Shown: piece by piece, positions 47,040-59,640 of the stretch
Layout of the letters: each line of letters begins with the position of its first letter
Position numbering within the stretch: the first letter of the stretch is position 1
Assembly: GCA_028023455.1 (NCBI GenBank)
Contig: JAQFVV010006255.1
Location: 2,790,001 to 2,854,000, forward strand
Source of the DNA: Epiperipatus broadwayi
Taxonomy: Eukaryota; Onychophora; Udeonychophora; Euonychophora; Peripatidae
Direction of reading: 5' to 3'
DNA: 64,000 nt
Program-made: the position numbers and the translations under genes
Notes under the pieces: model-generated
What the model was told of the DNA's origin: nothing
The model's input: the letters and a program-made list of their open reading frames with translations, nothing else
Databases searched by the model: none

Positions 47040-48713
47040 GCATGATGAAAGTCTCTTTATGTTTAAACCAAGTCCGCCTATTTCTTGTCTTTGTTCACTA
47101 CTTCACAACAGCAAACTTTTTTATTTCATCCATCTATCTTACATGCAGTCTCTTTCTAGGACTTAAATCTCCTGGGATCCCATTTAAGATTTTAATTGTT
47201 AATTTATAATCGTTTCTTTTAGCAATATACTCAGCCCAGCTCCATTTCCATCGTAATTCTTTCAATGATATCATAATTATTATTAAAACAGGCAAAACTC
47301 TCCATACAGCAGTGCCATTCATTGCAAGCCAGAGTAATCAATGGATGCCAGAAGACTTGTGCATAAAATTCTTATCTACTGCCTACTCATCCAATATCCC
47401 CAGAAAACTTTCTAGCTTGTGGCTTTCATCAGTGAGATACCTTGGATCTGAGAGCACTGCACCTAGATCTCAGATCCAAGGCTCCTCATTGATGAAAGCC
47501 ACAAGCTAGAAACTAGTCTGGGGATATTGGATGAGTAGGCACTAGATAGGGATTTTATGCACAAGTCTTCTGGCATCCATTGATTACTCTGGCTTGTACT
47601 GAGTGGCATTGCCACATGGAGAGTTTTGCCTGTTTTAATAACGGTTATGAGCAAGCATAAGAAATGGTGATCATGTAATGATGTGATAATACCTATTTTT
47701 TTTCTCACCCATATATTTTGTTTTTGATCCATTGTGCTTTGAAGTCTCTACTGTTCTTCTGTAAAGTGTCCAATCCATAAGTAAGAACTGGTAAAAAGAT
47801 TTATTAAAAACCTTCCTTTTCAAACACATAAGCATATGTCTTTTTAATGTTAAGTTGTATACCAAAGTGCTCTATTCAGTTTTAATTCTATAATTAAATT
47901 TTATTCATTATGCTTCCATTACCTGACCAAGGTATTTGTTAATTTCTTCTAATTTATCATTATCAGTCTGTATTTTCTTTTTTTGAGAATGTCCATTGGA
48001 CATTACTTTAGTCTTTTTAATGCTTACCTTTATTCCTACTTTTATCTGAGGTCTCTTGCAACATTTCATGAAGCTCTAAAGCATTATTTTCTCAAATAAC
48101 ATCATCTTCAAGATCTAGACAATTTAAAAAATCTTTATTTACTTTTATTCTTGTAGTTTCCCATTTTAATCCACAAAACACTTCTTTTAAAATTGCTGTA
48201 AAAATTTTTTGGAGATATGGAATCACCTATCATACCCTCTCCTGTTAATCTCCTTAGTATCATTACATAATCTAATTATTATTGTTGCATTTTGATAAAT
48301 ATTCTTCAAAATATGACAACATCCTGCAATCTTGATGATGCAATGCTTTACCACTATAGAAATGCTTATATAATCAAATGCCTTTTCATAATCTACGAAT
48401 ATAAAGCATAATGGAAACACATACTTATTAATCCTTTCTATAACTTCTCTCATTACTTGTATTTGATCCACTGTGCTAAAATCACTTTTAAATCCAGTTA
48501 GTTCTTTTGGTTGGTTAAAATCCAAAATTTACTGAAAATAAGTTGTAATGATCTTGGTAAAAATTTTGTATAGAAGTAATAAAAGACTAATAGGTCTATA
48601 ATTTCTAATATGCTCTTTATTACCTTTTTAAATATTAAGATTGCTACTGCATTCTTCCAATGATCTGGTACAGTTTTAACATTTAGACATTTGGCATATA
48701 ATTTTGCTAACAA
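47040..48713 (-). pseudogene. RTE copy 2 reverse transcriptase and C-terminal domain
   Basis: Readable pieces: KLYAKCLNVKTVPDHWKNA and AILIFKK (48498-48713), LTGFKSDFSTVDQIQVMRE, CFIFVDYEKAFDYI, HILKNIYQNATIIIRLCND (48223-48525), KRHMLMCLKRKVFNK (about 47.83 kb), then, after the insertion, LKELRWKWSWAEYIAKRNDY and SPRKRLHVR. The FADD box is degraded (about 48.1 kb). Multiple stops; not functional. Confidence 0.8.
47278..47683 (-). mobile_element. Palindromic dimer of family S inside RTE copy 2
   Basis: Two inverted arms of 174 nt (47279-47452 and 47469-47642) with very few differences and a 16-nt loop. Each arm runs from TTAAAACAGGCAAAACTCTC at the outside to CTTGGATCTGAG at the loop. A further ~40 bp (47643-47683) beyond the right arm is the other element end (opposite strand: CATCATTACATGATCACC). 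TCATAAT (47271-47277) and TGATAAT (47684-47690) flank the insert, 6/7 identical. Removing it rejoins the RTE frame. A 65-codon + frame (47312-47509) and an 89-codon - frame (47463-47732) are by-products of the palindrome. Confidence 0.8.
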
Positions 48714-50010
48714 TTTTTCTATTTCTTCACTTACTTAAAATATTGATTATAATTTGACCATTACCTGGAGTTTTGCTTTTCATAGATTTAATTGCATATT
48801 TCACTTCATTATTAAAATGTAGCAATTGTAGGGGATACTTTGTTTTTTATTGCTATATAATTATTTATAGAACTCTTCCACATATTATATGACGGTGTCT
48901 CTTTTTTAGTAATAGTTCCATCTTTTCTTCTTATTGCAGAAATACTTTTTTTACCAACTCCAAAATGTTTTACTTTAGATATTTTCTTCTATAACCTTAT
49001 TCATTCTTAGTTGTACTATTTTACAAAACTTTAGATATTCAATTCTTTTTAATGGATCATTTTTATAGTCTTGTCTCAGTAGAAAATTTAATGGTAAATT
49101 GCTACTTTTTGTATCAACTATCTTTGTTTCAGTTCTTAATAGTATATCACTTATCTTCCTATTGATTTCATTCAAATCTAAATTATTTTCAAAATCAGCT
49201 AATATTTTAAAACGCCTTGCAAGGTCTGATTTAAATTAATTGGAATGTTTTTGAAGGTTAGGAATATCAACTATGAATACTATTTATTTTAATAATTTTT
49301 GTCTCTCTAGGTTTACATTAACATGTATCTTATAACTCACTAATCAACAATAACTTCCTTTATTGAATTTACTAAGAACATCACAATCTTGAAATGCATA
49401 TTTTCTGGTAGTCAAAATACGATTCAGTTCTGTTTCTACCTTTATTTGGATGCTTCCACATTCATTTCTGTTTAGCATTCTTCTCGAAGAAATTTCATAT
49501 TATACATCTTTTCTTTTTCTGCAAACTCCACAAGTCTCTTTCCTCTCTCATTTCTATCACCATAGTCAAATTTACCCTCAGAATTTTTATTTTGCTATCA
49601 TTTACCAATTCGAGAACTAAAGTCTTCTACGACAATTTTAAAATGTTGTTTGATTTTTCCACTTTTTTTTATCACAATGAGAACTTGTTGAGCATAAACC
49701 TGAATTATCTGTATTTGGTATCATCTGTTAAGTTGAATAACTAATCTTGCCAATCTGAACTGATACACCATCAATTTCCACAATATTGTTCTCCTTCTTC
49801 ACTCATTCTTCCAGTATTTGTGCCTTTGTAGTAAAATATATGCTCACTTTTTAAACCAATTGTCTCTTCACCTTTTTTTCTAATATCACTAAGTTCAACA
49901 ATATCCCACTTATTATCAGGTGGATTTTCCTCCAATCATGCATTTTTTCTTTATTTGAAAGTAATCTATAGTTGTAAATACTTAAATAAAATGTTGTCAT
50001 TGAATGACAG

Positions 50011-53000
50011 CCTAGATCCACAACAGTGTGTTTTTAATACCCTCCAACTTTGGCTGCAAAATACTGCCTTATGTTATGACTTTAAAGCCTCTTGGGAATA
50101 AGTGACCACAATTTAGTTTTGTCTATCATGATTGTAAATATCTATTAAAGAAAAAAATTCTTTCACAGACCCACATTAATTCTACATAAATTCATTCTGC
50201 CTTCAAGAAGACTCGATTGATAATTCAGTTCTAAACTATCAAGCAACTGAGAAGGATCGTAGTTTCTTGATCTTAAACTCAGTGGTAGAAATCAAACTCA
50301 CCACATTTCTTGATGCATATTGGTGAACAGCCTATTTATATTCATATACTATATAAACAATCATGTATTAACAAGAGTCACAACAACAGTAATATATGGA
50401 TTGAACATTACAAGTTTGCTTTGCTTGATTTCTTTAAGGCCTCAAAAAGAAATCTAAAGGTTTACTGTCACTTAACAGCAAACTCTTGATAATGATGATT
50501 TCATTAATATATAGGGAGATCAAATCTAATGTGGCTTGATCTAGAAAAAGGAATTTACTTAGAACCTTAAAGAAGTTCACTTTTTATATTACCAATTATT
50601 TTATTGTTTGAAGGAATTCTTGATTGAGAATCTAGAAAGCGGATATTGATTTGAACTGTGCTTTAGATAGTGAAACTATATATTGTATTAATAGTGTGAT
50701 ACATCACATCATTAATGCAATATTTTTTATGAAGCAACTTGTCTTCTGATATCTGGTTAAATTTTATGTGAATGGAGAAAATGGCATCTGCAGTGCATGT
50801 TTAGAAGTTTAATTACAGTAGTTTCCCCCCAAAAATGAACATAATATTCATGAATATAATGTTATAGTAATAAAGAAGCTGTCAGTAGAGTATTTGTATC
50901 ACATTTCTAAGCAGTACCAAATAACTTTCTAAGAAAATTATTAATATAGGTAGTTGTATGAAACAATTGGTTTCTGGTTAGTAGGACAAGGAAATTTTAG
51001 ATCAATAAATGTAACCTTATTTGATGTTTAAAGATAACCAAAATGATATTTAAAGACCTGTGTTATACTGTTAAATGCATTTTTCTCAAGTTTATAGCAA
51101 GTGCATGTCTATTGTTTCATAATTGGGTTCATATTCAGACTGATGAGACTTCTTTTTTCAAACTACAAGTTAACTTAGAATTTCTTTTTCTTGTAACTGT
51201 TGGGCAATAAAGGCAGCTATTCTTAGAAAATTAGTAAATCTGCAGGTGTTGTTTTTCTCAAATTATTGACTGTCTCCATAGAAGGGGATGTAGAATATGA
51301 TGTTGTTTAATTAAATGCTAAGTACTGCTTCCTATATTAATAGTCTTTATTGTCTTTTCTTTGCTTTTTCAGCCATTTGATTAAATGTAGGGTTTGGTCA
51401 TCATGCATCTTTTGTGCCATCATCATTTCCCTTTACTAGCGGATTGTGTGTTCACACAACTATATTCTCATATTTTAAAGACAAGCACAACTTTTTTGAC
51501 CCTTAATTCTTTTTTTTTTTTAGCTTGAGCCATCAAAAATTAAGAGAACAATGATTGGATCAGGCTCGATAAGCTGCTAGTTTAAATGTTATTTGAAGTT
51601 ATGCCTGCAGAAAATGAATTTTGTGTAGTTGGTAAAGATCATTTTATTTTATCAAAATAATTTGAAAACATTATATAGTTCTGTGATGAATTTAGTTTAT
51701 GGTGTATTTTTCAGTGATTTGATTATTGGAAAAGAATTTGTTTAAATTTATAATTACATCATGAGGATATTAATTTTTGCCATATTTTCAATTCATTATA
51801 TCAAGTAAGGCAAAATCAGATCTTCATTCAGAACCAGTTAAATTTGGAAAGTCATACTGCTTCATTTCTAAAAATATTGGATTTTTTTTATATTTTCCAA
51901 CCTTCAGACTTTACCCAAGCTTAACCATTGAATATTACTATGATGCATTATATCAGTATGTTCTATATTTACTTCTTTCAGAAATTTAACTAATTGTCAA
52001 TTTTTTAGCTGTCCTCATTGTAAATAATTAACAACTTTTATTATGGTTGATATAATGTGACTTACTTGTAAAATATTTTTGCATAATATTTGCTAATGAA
52101 TTATGCAATGAATGAATAGTAAAACTTTTTCTACAAATTATTCACAAACATAATCTTGAAATTTTATTAACTATCCAATTGTCACACTTTTTATATTTGA
52201 AATTTTTTCTTATGAATTACTTTTCCAAACAATTCTTTATTTATTTTTGTTGTTGTTGATAGTAATTTCAAAATTTTTCTCGATAGCAACTGTGCTATAT
52301 CTAATTTGTCCATATTCTAATGAGTGCATGGAATTATCATATTGCTTCATCTGATTGTTCAACAAATTTTCATTAATGACTTCAAATCATTGTTTGATTA
52401 TTTTTAGAGATTTGAACATAAAAATTTCACTTGGTTCTGCAAGCACTCTTTGATAAATTTGTTATTCGCATATGGTTTGTTTGCCTTGGTTAGCTATCTT
52501 TTGAACAATAATAGAATTGCTAGCACTCTTTGATAAATTTGCTATTCGCATATGGTTTGTTTGCCTTGGTTAGCTATCTTTTGAACAATAATAGAATTGC
52601 TTTTATAGGAACTTCACTTTCAGAATTCTGTTTAGTAATATTTTGTTCTGATAATAAAATTTTGCTCAAATAATTATTTTTTCTGTTTACCCTCACTAAG
52701 TTGGAGTTATAATTTGGATGTTTGTTTTTTTTTTCAAAATGCTTCTTTATGTTCTTTTCTTTAAATGAGGATACATTTTCTTAAATAAAGTTAATAATTT
52801 TTAACTTATGTAAAAAATAATTTCTTCACTATTCATCATTGAAGAGTTTACTTTCATACTCTATTTTCCTCTTAGGAAAATTATAATTTAATTATAATAA
52901 TTATTTAAATTTTGAAACAACAATTAAAAATATGTTTGTCTTCTAAATTGCACAAGTATTGATCATAAAAAAATAAGACAAAATAATCACTATTATATTA

Positions 53001-53145
53001 TGAAGCATATACTTTCTTAGCTCACTGAGTGATATTTGTATGAGACATGAGCAACACATATATTTTCCACATGAATGTCGGTATGATGTCGACTTGACAT
53101 AATTTTAAATAGGAATCAATAAATTAAAATAAAATAATTAGAGGG
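50011..53145. other. A+T-rich DNA with an 80-bp tandem duplication
   Basis: An 80-bp unit (AGCACTCTTTGATAAATTTG...) is duplicated at 52442-52521 and 52522-52601 with essentially one difference, so recent. A strong T-tract acceptor at 51511-51523 precedes a 57-nt open segment ending in TAG (51524-51580), recorded as a weak exon candidate. No other feature. Confidence 0.6.
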
Positions 53146-53560
53146 GATTTGAACCCAGCTTTTAATTCTGTAAAAAAGATAAATGATTTCCAATATATAT
53201 ATTTTATGCTGAACTAGCACTCATCACTTGGTCCAGATCATCATCTCCCATATATATATAATCAATGCTCAGTTTATATTAAGATAGCAAATCTTCAAAC
53301 TTTAATGGACAGGCTTCAATTTTCTCCACTCTCCAATTCTTCAGCCATCTATACCATTGAAAATCTGATGATGTTTTCAAACTTTAATGGACATGCTTCA
53401 ATCGTCTCCACTCTTCAACCATCCACATCATTGAAAATCTGTTAGTGCCATGATCAATTTTCAATGATATGGATGGCTGAAAAATTAGAAAGTGGAGAAG
53501 ATTGAAGCCTATCCATTAAAGTTTGAAGATTGTCTATCTTAATATAAACTGAACACTGAT

Positions 53561-53592
<32 letters not shown>

Positions 53593-53745
53593 GAGGAGAT
53601 GATGATCTGAACCAACTAATGAGTGCTGGTTCAGCATGAAATACATATATTGGAAAGCATTTATTTTTTTCACATGTATATTGTCAAGCTTATCGGTTGT
53701 ATAGGATGGAGTGGATGACTGAAGGGAAATTGAAAATATGGGTTC
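53146..53745. repeat. Foldback repeat pair, second subfamily
   Basis: Left arm (+) from GGGGATTTGAACCCAGC through TGCTGAACTAGCACTCATCA and ATTGAAAATCTGATGATG; a partial direct repeat follows (about 53369-53440). The right arm (-) runs from CAATTTTCAATGATATGG to GGGTTCAAATTCAC near 53745. Both outer ends carry a GGGTTCAAAT(C/T)C-type motif. A (TA)n(GT)n tract at 53562-53591 expanded inside the right arm. The left arm lacks the ATACAACCGATA segment that the right arm and the 19.3-kb copy keep. Spacer is a few tens of bp. Confidence 0.8.
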
Positions 53746-53964
53746 AAATTCACTCTACTTACATGTAGCTTAAGTATATATTCTATACTTATATTTAAAT
53801 ATTAAAATAATGTAATGATAATAGAGAACTTTATCTTGATTAATGTAAATGCATATATAGTACATAGAGAAAAGCTTTAATAAAAAGTAATTTTAAACAA
53901 CTAGGCATGGCTAGCTTTCGACTAATATATGTCATAAACATAATGATGGCTGTAAGGAGAGAGT

Positions 53965-54001
<37 letters not shown>

Positions 54002-55840
54002 GATAATATGTGTTAGTTTACATAAATTTGTGTATGGATACTAAATAAGCAAAAAAGGAATAAAATTAAGAATTAATAAAAAAATTATTAATTATAATTA
54101 ATAAAAAAAATAATGTCTTTGTTTATAATAAAAAAATGTATACATATTCTCAGCAAAGATGCTATATATTTTTTTAATGATAATTTTTAATTTTTGTCAT
54201 CAAGCTCAATAACTGTTTTAAAATATTATTGATTTGGCATTATTTATGAATGTCACTCATAGACTGCAGTTTGCCCACTGCTCTAGCTCATCATTTCCTA
54301 TTCCAGTTATTTTAGGATATCAAAGCCTATTGCATGACTTTAATTTAGGTTCTTTGTAAAATAGCTAGTTTCAACATGTAAAGAGAATGAAATTTTAAAA
54401 AATCCAATTATAAATCAAATTGCCAATTACAAAACTTTCACAAAATATATGTTGTCCTCCTTATACTTTTCTTCAATTTCTTTTTAATTTGCTGTATCAC
54501 TATTCTATAGGAATTTTAGTTAGATAATATTTTTTATGTCTTAAATAAAGCTAGGATTATCTTAAAATATCTTATTAAAACTATGAAAGTCTTAAAGAAG
54601 CAATACCATGGCATGATCTTGATCCACACATTGAAGAAAATTTGAATGGTTAGATATTAGTTGTCACACCTTCAGCAACAATATAATGTTTTTAAAAATA
54701 AGCAATAAAAAATGACACAAACTTTGCATCATTATCAGAAAAAATAATCATTGAAATATGGTAGCCCTCATTGTTTAGAAGTTGCTTTGTAATGAATTAT
54801 CTTAATTACTGAATATTTTCAGATTATAGACTCTGATTAATGAATAAACCATAAGTATTTTTTAAGAACAAATATAATGCTCAATGTTTCTTTAAATTAT
54901 TGACTTAGCAATTAGTTAAATAATCTCATTCCAAAAAAACACATTTGCATTAAAGGCAAAAATATTGATTCAGGAAAAAGTCCATATAAAGAAATTTAAA
55001 CTAGCAATAAACAATTTTTTTTTCACTTGTGTTTATCAGAAACAAAAAAAAAAAATGTTGTTAATGTAAACTGTTTTAAAAATTTCTAACATGAAAAATA
55101 ATATGACATTTCTGGGTACTTGGTATGATGAACTAGAGCATATGTATATGCTAGAAAAAATAGTCTACATATTAAATAAAACTAAAATCTATTGTGGAAG
55201 AATATTCAGTAAAAGAAAATGATAAACACATAAGAATTAAAATAGATTTACAATAAATATGTTTCCTTAAAAAAAAAAAACAGATTTTTAATTAAAAGAA
55301 TAATTAGTTGGTTGTCAAGAAAGAAAACATTATTACAATACCAATCAGATTTAGGTATCCTTTTACAAGATTGATGTAGACTCCAGAGAACACACTGAAG
55401 ATTACAAAGAGGAATAAATGAAGATATGAGAATTGAGAACCATGTGAAGAAGCATTCTATCCAGTGGCATGCCCCATAGGGTGTCCTTAATATAACTTAG
55501 GGATTCAAATATAAGCCATTATTATTATAATATCAAAAATCCAATAACAGTTTTATGCATTATCTTTTATGACAATAATAGACATGTCATTTGCTTTTTA
55601 TTATCTATGATCTGAATAACAGGCAACATAGTTTTTGATGATTTTTCAAATTAATTGAGGTAATTTAATCAAATTTCAATGCTTCAGGTTTTTTTTAATA
55701 GAATTTCTGATATACTGCTATAATTTTTTATAGTCTCTGTTTGACAATCACTTTAATTTAATGTTGAAAGCTTCTCTGTTTCTGATAATTATCAAAATCA
55801 TTGTTTCTTTGTTTGGTTGTAAAAAATATTATCTGTACAT
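53746..55840. other. A+T-rich DNA with (TA)n and a possible hAT end
   Basis: (TA)n at 53969-53998. At 54261-54280 the minus strand reads CAGTGGGCAAACTGCAGTCT, which resembles a hAT terminal repeat, but no partner end was found. The rest is unassigned. Confidence 0.4.
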
Positions 55841-56937
55841 TGTTTTGTTTGATTTGCATATAGCAGTTATAATCTTCTGTCATTTATTGTATCCGATATA
55901 TATATATATATATCATATGGATACCAACAAAACGAGTAATACACAGGAAATTTTTTAAAAAAATATAATAATAACAAAATTTACTATGAGGTATTATCAC
56001 TGGTAACTAAAATGAATTTGGCACTCTACCTCACAACAAAGTATTATTAACAACAATATTGATCACTCAATACACAAACAAATAAATCCCTATTTATATA
56101 CATACACTACTATTGGATCAAACTCTGATTCCATAATATATCACTCACATCTGGTTGTATACAAATTTAACAAGTGTGAATACTCACAGTTTGTTCTATG
56201 TTTCCTCCTATAGAGCCCATTAGGGATAAAAAAACAAAAAATCTGTGCTATCTGCTTTAGTCCATATCTGGCTATTGGTATCTTCAGAGGTACAGTCTCT
56301 GGGATTGCATCCCTCGGTGCAAGAACTACCTATTGTTTTCTGGACAGCTTCTCACTGGCTTCTTTCAGTCCTGTTCTAACTCCAATCAGCTCCAAATACT
56401 CAGTACTAACAGCTCACAGTTAAAAAAAATTTGTAATGAACAGGAAAGCAGATCTGAAAAGCCAAAAAAACTTCCTTGCATTTTGCTGTTTATGCTATTT
56501 ATATCTCTTGCTGATTTCCCTTGGATATTCTGGTTTTAATTCTTGATCTCTATCTTATTTTCTCAGATATCTATCAGTCTGTTTTCCCCTCTGATATTTT
56601 TAATTAGTTTTTTTCAGCTTCAATTGTGTTGCACAAATAATTCTTATTAGTAAATCTCTTATCATTTATCAAGCAAAAATTTCTTATTATTTGTTTTATG
56701 CAACTAATTTCTATTGTTTATTTTAAGCAAATATTTCTTATCATTTATATTAAATTCATTTACCCTTCTTTCAATAACAAGCTAGTTAATTTTACTTTTA
56801 TCCACCTTAACTTTATCTGTTAGCCACCTATTAAATATATTTTTCTAAATATATTTTCTTTGCCTTATCTCTTTTCTTTTTCTGGAGTAATGAATATGCA
56901 TAGTATTGGGCTTTAATTTAAATATTAGTATGAAACA
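55841..56937 (-). repeat. 3' LTR of the Gypsy element
   Basis: Collinear with 60443-61435 from about 55912 (ATATCATATGGAT...) to the terminal TGAAACA (complement of a TGTTTCA start) at 56937. The left ~70 bp are diverged, with a (TA)n expansion at about 55896-55912 and extra sequence relative to the other LTR. The 55841 boundary rests on TGTT plus the TACAT target repeat. By eye the LTRs differ at many positions, so the insertion is not recent. Confidence 0.75.
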
Positions 56938-56957
56938 TATTACCCCCCCCCACTCCA
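56938..56957 (-). other. Polypurine tract
   Basis: Immediately inside the 3' LTR, the minus strand reads a purine-rich tract, GGAGTGGGGGGGGGTAATA, the expected position and composition of the plus-strand primer of an LTR element. Confidence 0.7.
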
Positions 56958-57213
56958 GATAAACCCTGTTTAACATGATTAGATATAATCTTGTAATTTA
57001 GTAGGTCTTCACTTTTTGCTGATCCAGCTTGAGTGATTTCTCCATCATATTTGGTAGATCTTTCACTTCCATCTGTTTTTCTCTTGTGGATCTCACTTCT
57101 CATTTTACATTGTTCTTTCTTCTATTGTGGGGTAGCTTTCTTGCATGTCAGTCTTTAGGGTGGGCATTTTCCCTTTTGCACATATTTTTGAAATCACGAG
57201 TGTTAGTTGTTTT

Positions 57214-58060
57214 TCAAGCCCTGACGCGGTTTTCATGGCATCTATATTGCAATTCATTTTTGCCTTTAATTAACACAATATGATTAAACAATATCTTTTC
57301 TATTATTCCCTTATTCCAGAGTTTTCCCACATACTCATTTTGATGTTCATTGTTCTTTGGCTGGATTAAAGGTAAACTTGTTCTAATCTTCCTAGTAGGA
57401 GTTTGGCCAGTGTGACTCTGATTACTGTGCAAGGCATTAAGTGTTGTCACCACATTATTTTGTGCAACATATTTTTTAATTTTCCACTATTACTTTTTCT
57501 CAATGCCTTGTTGGTTTGCTATACTGCTTTCTCTGCTATCCCATTTGATTGTGGGTGGTAAGGGAGGGTACTGATATGGTGAATTCCATTATTGCTAAAA
57601 TATTGCTGTAGTATGTAACCGGTGAAACCTGCCATGTTATCAGACACTATAGTCTCTGGAAATCCCTGTAACCCAAAAAGTTTATTGAAATACTTGTTTT
57701 TTCTGAGCTGGCACTTTTCACTTCATGGCATTCAGTCCACTTTGAAAAAGCATCCACTATTATGAGAATCGGCTTCCTTGTGCTTGGGCAGACATGATCT
57801 ATATGAAGTCTTTCCCATGGTCTTGTTATCCTGGACTATGGTGTATAATTTTTTGCTTGTAGTGCAATCTTCATTTGACTCAGATTATATTTTTATGTAT
57901 TTTTGTCACTATTTATTTTTGTCCACCAGATGTAGCTACATTGTAATGCTTTTGCTCAAACTATCCCTGGATGGCCCTTATGAAGTAATTGGGGAGTATT
58001 ACCATTTTATCTCCCATTATTATGCAACTCTTACATACTTATAATGTTTTTTTGGTAGCC
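57214..58060 (-). pseudogene. Gypsy integrase, broken
   Basis: Fragments of the catalytic core are read around 57.5-57.8 kb: ETIVSDNMAGFTG (second catalytic Asp block) and ISTLPYHPQSNGIAEKAV (the block containing the catalytic Glu). The C-terminal part is an open frame at 57214-57453: SNQSHTGQTPTRKIRTSL, matching the TGQTP segment after the core, and a basic GKNELQYRCHENRV tail. The N-terminal HHCC part, expected near 58.0-58.3 kb, is too decayed to place. Stops interrupt the core. Confidence 0.7.
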
Positions 58061-58517
58061 CAAAATCCTTGGGCCAAACAAGACCTTCCTATTTCCATTT
58101 TATTATCATCTGGTATCCTTGATTTTATTTTGTTCATTGTTTGACTGTTTCATGTTTATCTTTCAGACTTTATATAGTCTATATAATTTACTTCTATTTT
58201 AGTTTTTACAAGCTCTAATTTATCCGGGAATCTTGACAGAGCATTGTTGTGTGTGATATCGTTTCCCTATTTGTAATTTAGTTGGAATCATACATGGCCA
58301 ACGTATTCTGCCAATGTAACATCCTTGGACTTATATGTTCTGGTAATAATTTATTGTGAGCCAAAATGACTAATAATGGTTTATGGTCTGAAAATATTTT
58401 AAAATGTCTCCCCCCATATATACTGGTGAAATTTTTTCAGTGCAAAAACTATAGCCAATGCTTCTTTCTCAATTTGACTGTAGTTTTTTTTCTGCTTTAG
58501 CATGTCTGTGTGAATCA

Positions 58518-58770
58518 TACACCACTGGTCTTTCCCTTTTATCACTGGGGTGTGCTAACACTGCTTCTACCTCATGTATGTAAAGCACGTGCCATTGGTC
58601 TTTTCCTCTTATTATTGGAGTGAAATAACACTGCTCCTACCCTGTATCCTGATGCATTGGTAGTAATTTGCAGTTTTTTGTAACTATTGAAATGGACTAA
58701 AAGCCAGACATCAGTAGTTCTTTTGTCTTTTCGAGTGCTAAGTTGTGTATCTGCATCCATTACCATTTTT
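58518..58770 (-). pseudogene. Gypsy RNase H fragment with internal duplication
   Basis: LQITTNASGYRVGAVLFH corresponds to the first RNase H strand (usually TDASGYGVGAVL); the catalytic Asp is Asn here. NNKRKRPMARALHT follows. An approximately 55-bp segment (CCAYTGGTCTTT...ACACTGCT.CTACC on the + strand) occurs twice, at about 58518-58572 and 58586-58642, a tandem duplication inside this domain. Confidence 0.7.
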
Positions 58771-58789
58771 GGTCTTTCTTCAGTAAATC

Positions 58790-59302
58790 CTATAATGATT
58801 TGACTGTCATTGTTTTGTTTTCTAGAAAAGGTTTGATAACATTAAGTAACCCCAAAAACCCTTGCAATTGTTTTATGTGTTTAGGTTTGTCCACATTTTT
58901 TACTACTTTAACCATTTCCAGACAAGGGTTTTTTCCCCTGTCAGAAATGATGTGGCTCAAGAAAACTAATTTTTGTTTTTGCCATACACTTTTCTCTTCA
59001 TTCAGTTTAACACCTGACTTATTTAGTCTTTTGCACATTATCTGAAGCCTGTCTTTTAAATCTTTTACTGATGCTGCTGTGATAAGTATGTTATCGTAGA
59101 ACGATATGACTCCAGTTAGCCCATTTAAAATATCTATTTTTGCTTGAAAAATGTTAGGGGCTGATGTGATCCCAAATGAAATCTGTTGTATTTGAGCAGC
59201 CCAAAAGGCATTATTAAAGTTAATTATTTTTGCTATTCTTTCTGTCACCTCCATCTGGTTGTAAGTGAAATTTAGGTCTAATTTGGCAAACAAAAATTGC
59301 AT
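58790..59302 (-). pseudogene. Gypsy reverse transcriptase fragment
   Basis: A 170-codon open frame. KLDLNFTYNQMEV is the first catalytic Asp block (usually KLDLSxAYxQ), ISFGITSAPNIFQAKID the FG..SAP..FQ block, and ISFYDNILITA the Y/F-x-D-D box with the second Asp replaced by Asn. QKLVFLSHIISDRG and LQGFLGLLN are the conserved downstream blocks leading to RNase H. The changed YxDD box alone would inactivate it. The N-terminal part of RT (59303-59640) is frameshifted. Confidence 0.8.
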
Positions 59303-59640
59303 TCGTTAATCTGGCTAGCACTTCCCATACAGTAGAAACTGAGTATACCCCTTTATTTAAGTATTTATTGTTCATGACTGTATAATCCCTACATTCTGAT
59401 TTGGCTTTTTAGCTTCATAATAACTACTTTTGGCATTTCCTAATCCCTTGATTCAATCTGAGTTAATATGCCTTCATTTACTAATGCTCTGATCTTTTCC
59501 TCCACTTTTTCTGTGCTAGCGGTATTTTTCTAGCTTACACTAATTCGATATGCACTAAATCTTTTGTGAATAATTCCAGGAAGTCTTGTCCCATTGACAA
59601 ATTAGTAACAGTATTAATGTTAATATTTATTTCTATTTCT

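Larger units (their letters stand above)
47025..50010 (-). mobile_element. RTE-type LINE copy 2, nearly full length but decayed
   Basis: Minus strand. It includes the endonuclease (about 49950-49300: NKWDIVELSDIRKKGEE, LKSEHIFYYKGTNTGRM, later RKLVEFAEKEKMYNMKF), linker, RT (48223-48713) and C-terminal domain (47040-47865), ending near 47025 with a tail matching copy 1 (AATGAATCGATAATGG). Frame breaks are more frequent than in copy 1. A ~406-bp palindromic family-S insertion (47278-47683) with a 7-bp TSD splits the C-terminal domain. The extra ~1.3 kb upstream shows what copy 1 has lost. Confidence 0.82.

Noticed and set aside
47312-47732. Two frames sharing SQSNQWMPEDLCIK on opposite strands
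   Set aside because: Produced by the palindromic family-S dimer, which places the same sequence on both strands; not genes.
58743-59045. 100-codon + frame
   Set aside because: Antisense shadow of the Gypsy reverse transcriptase.
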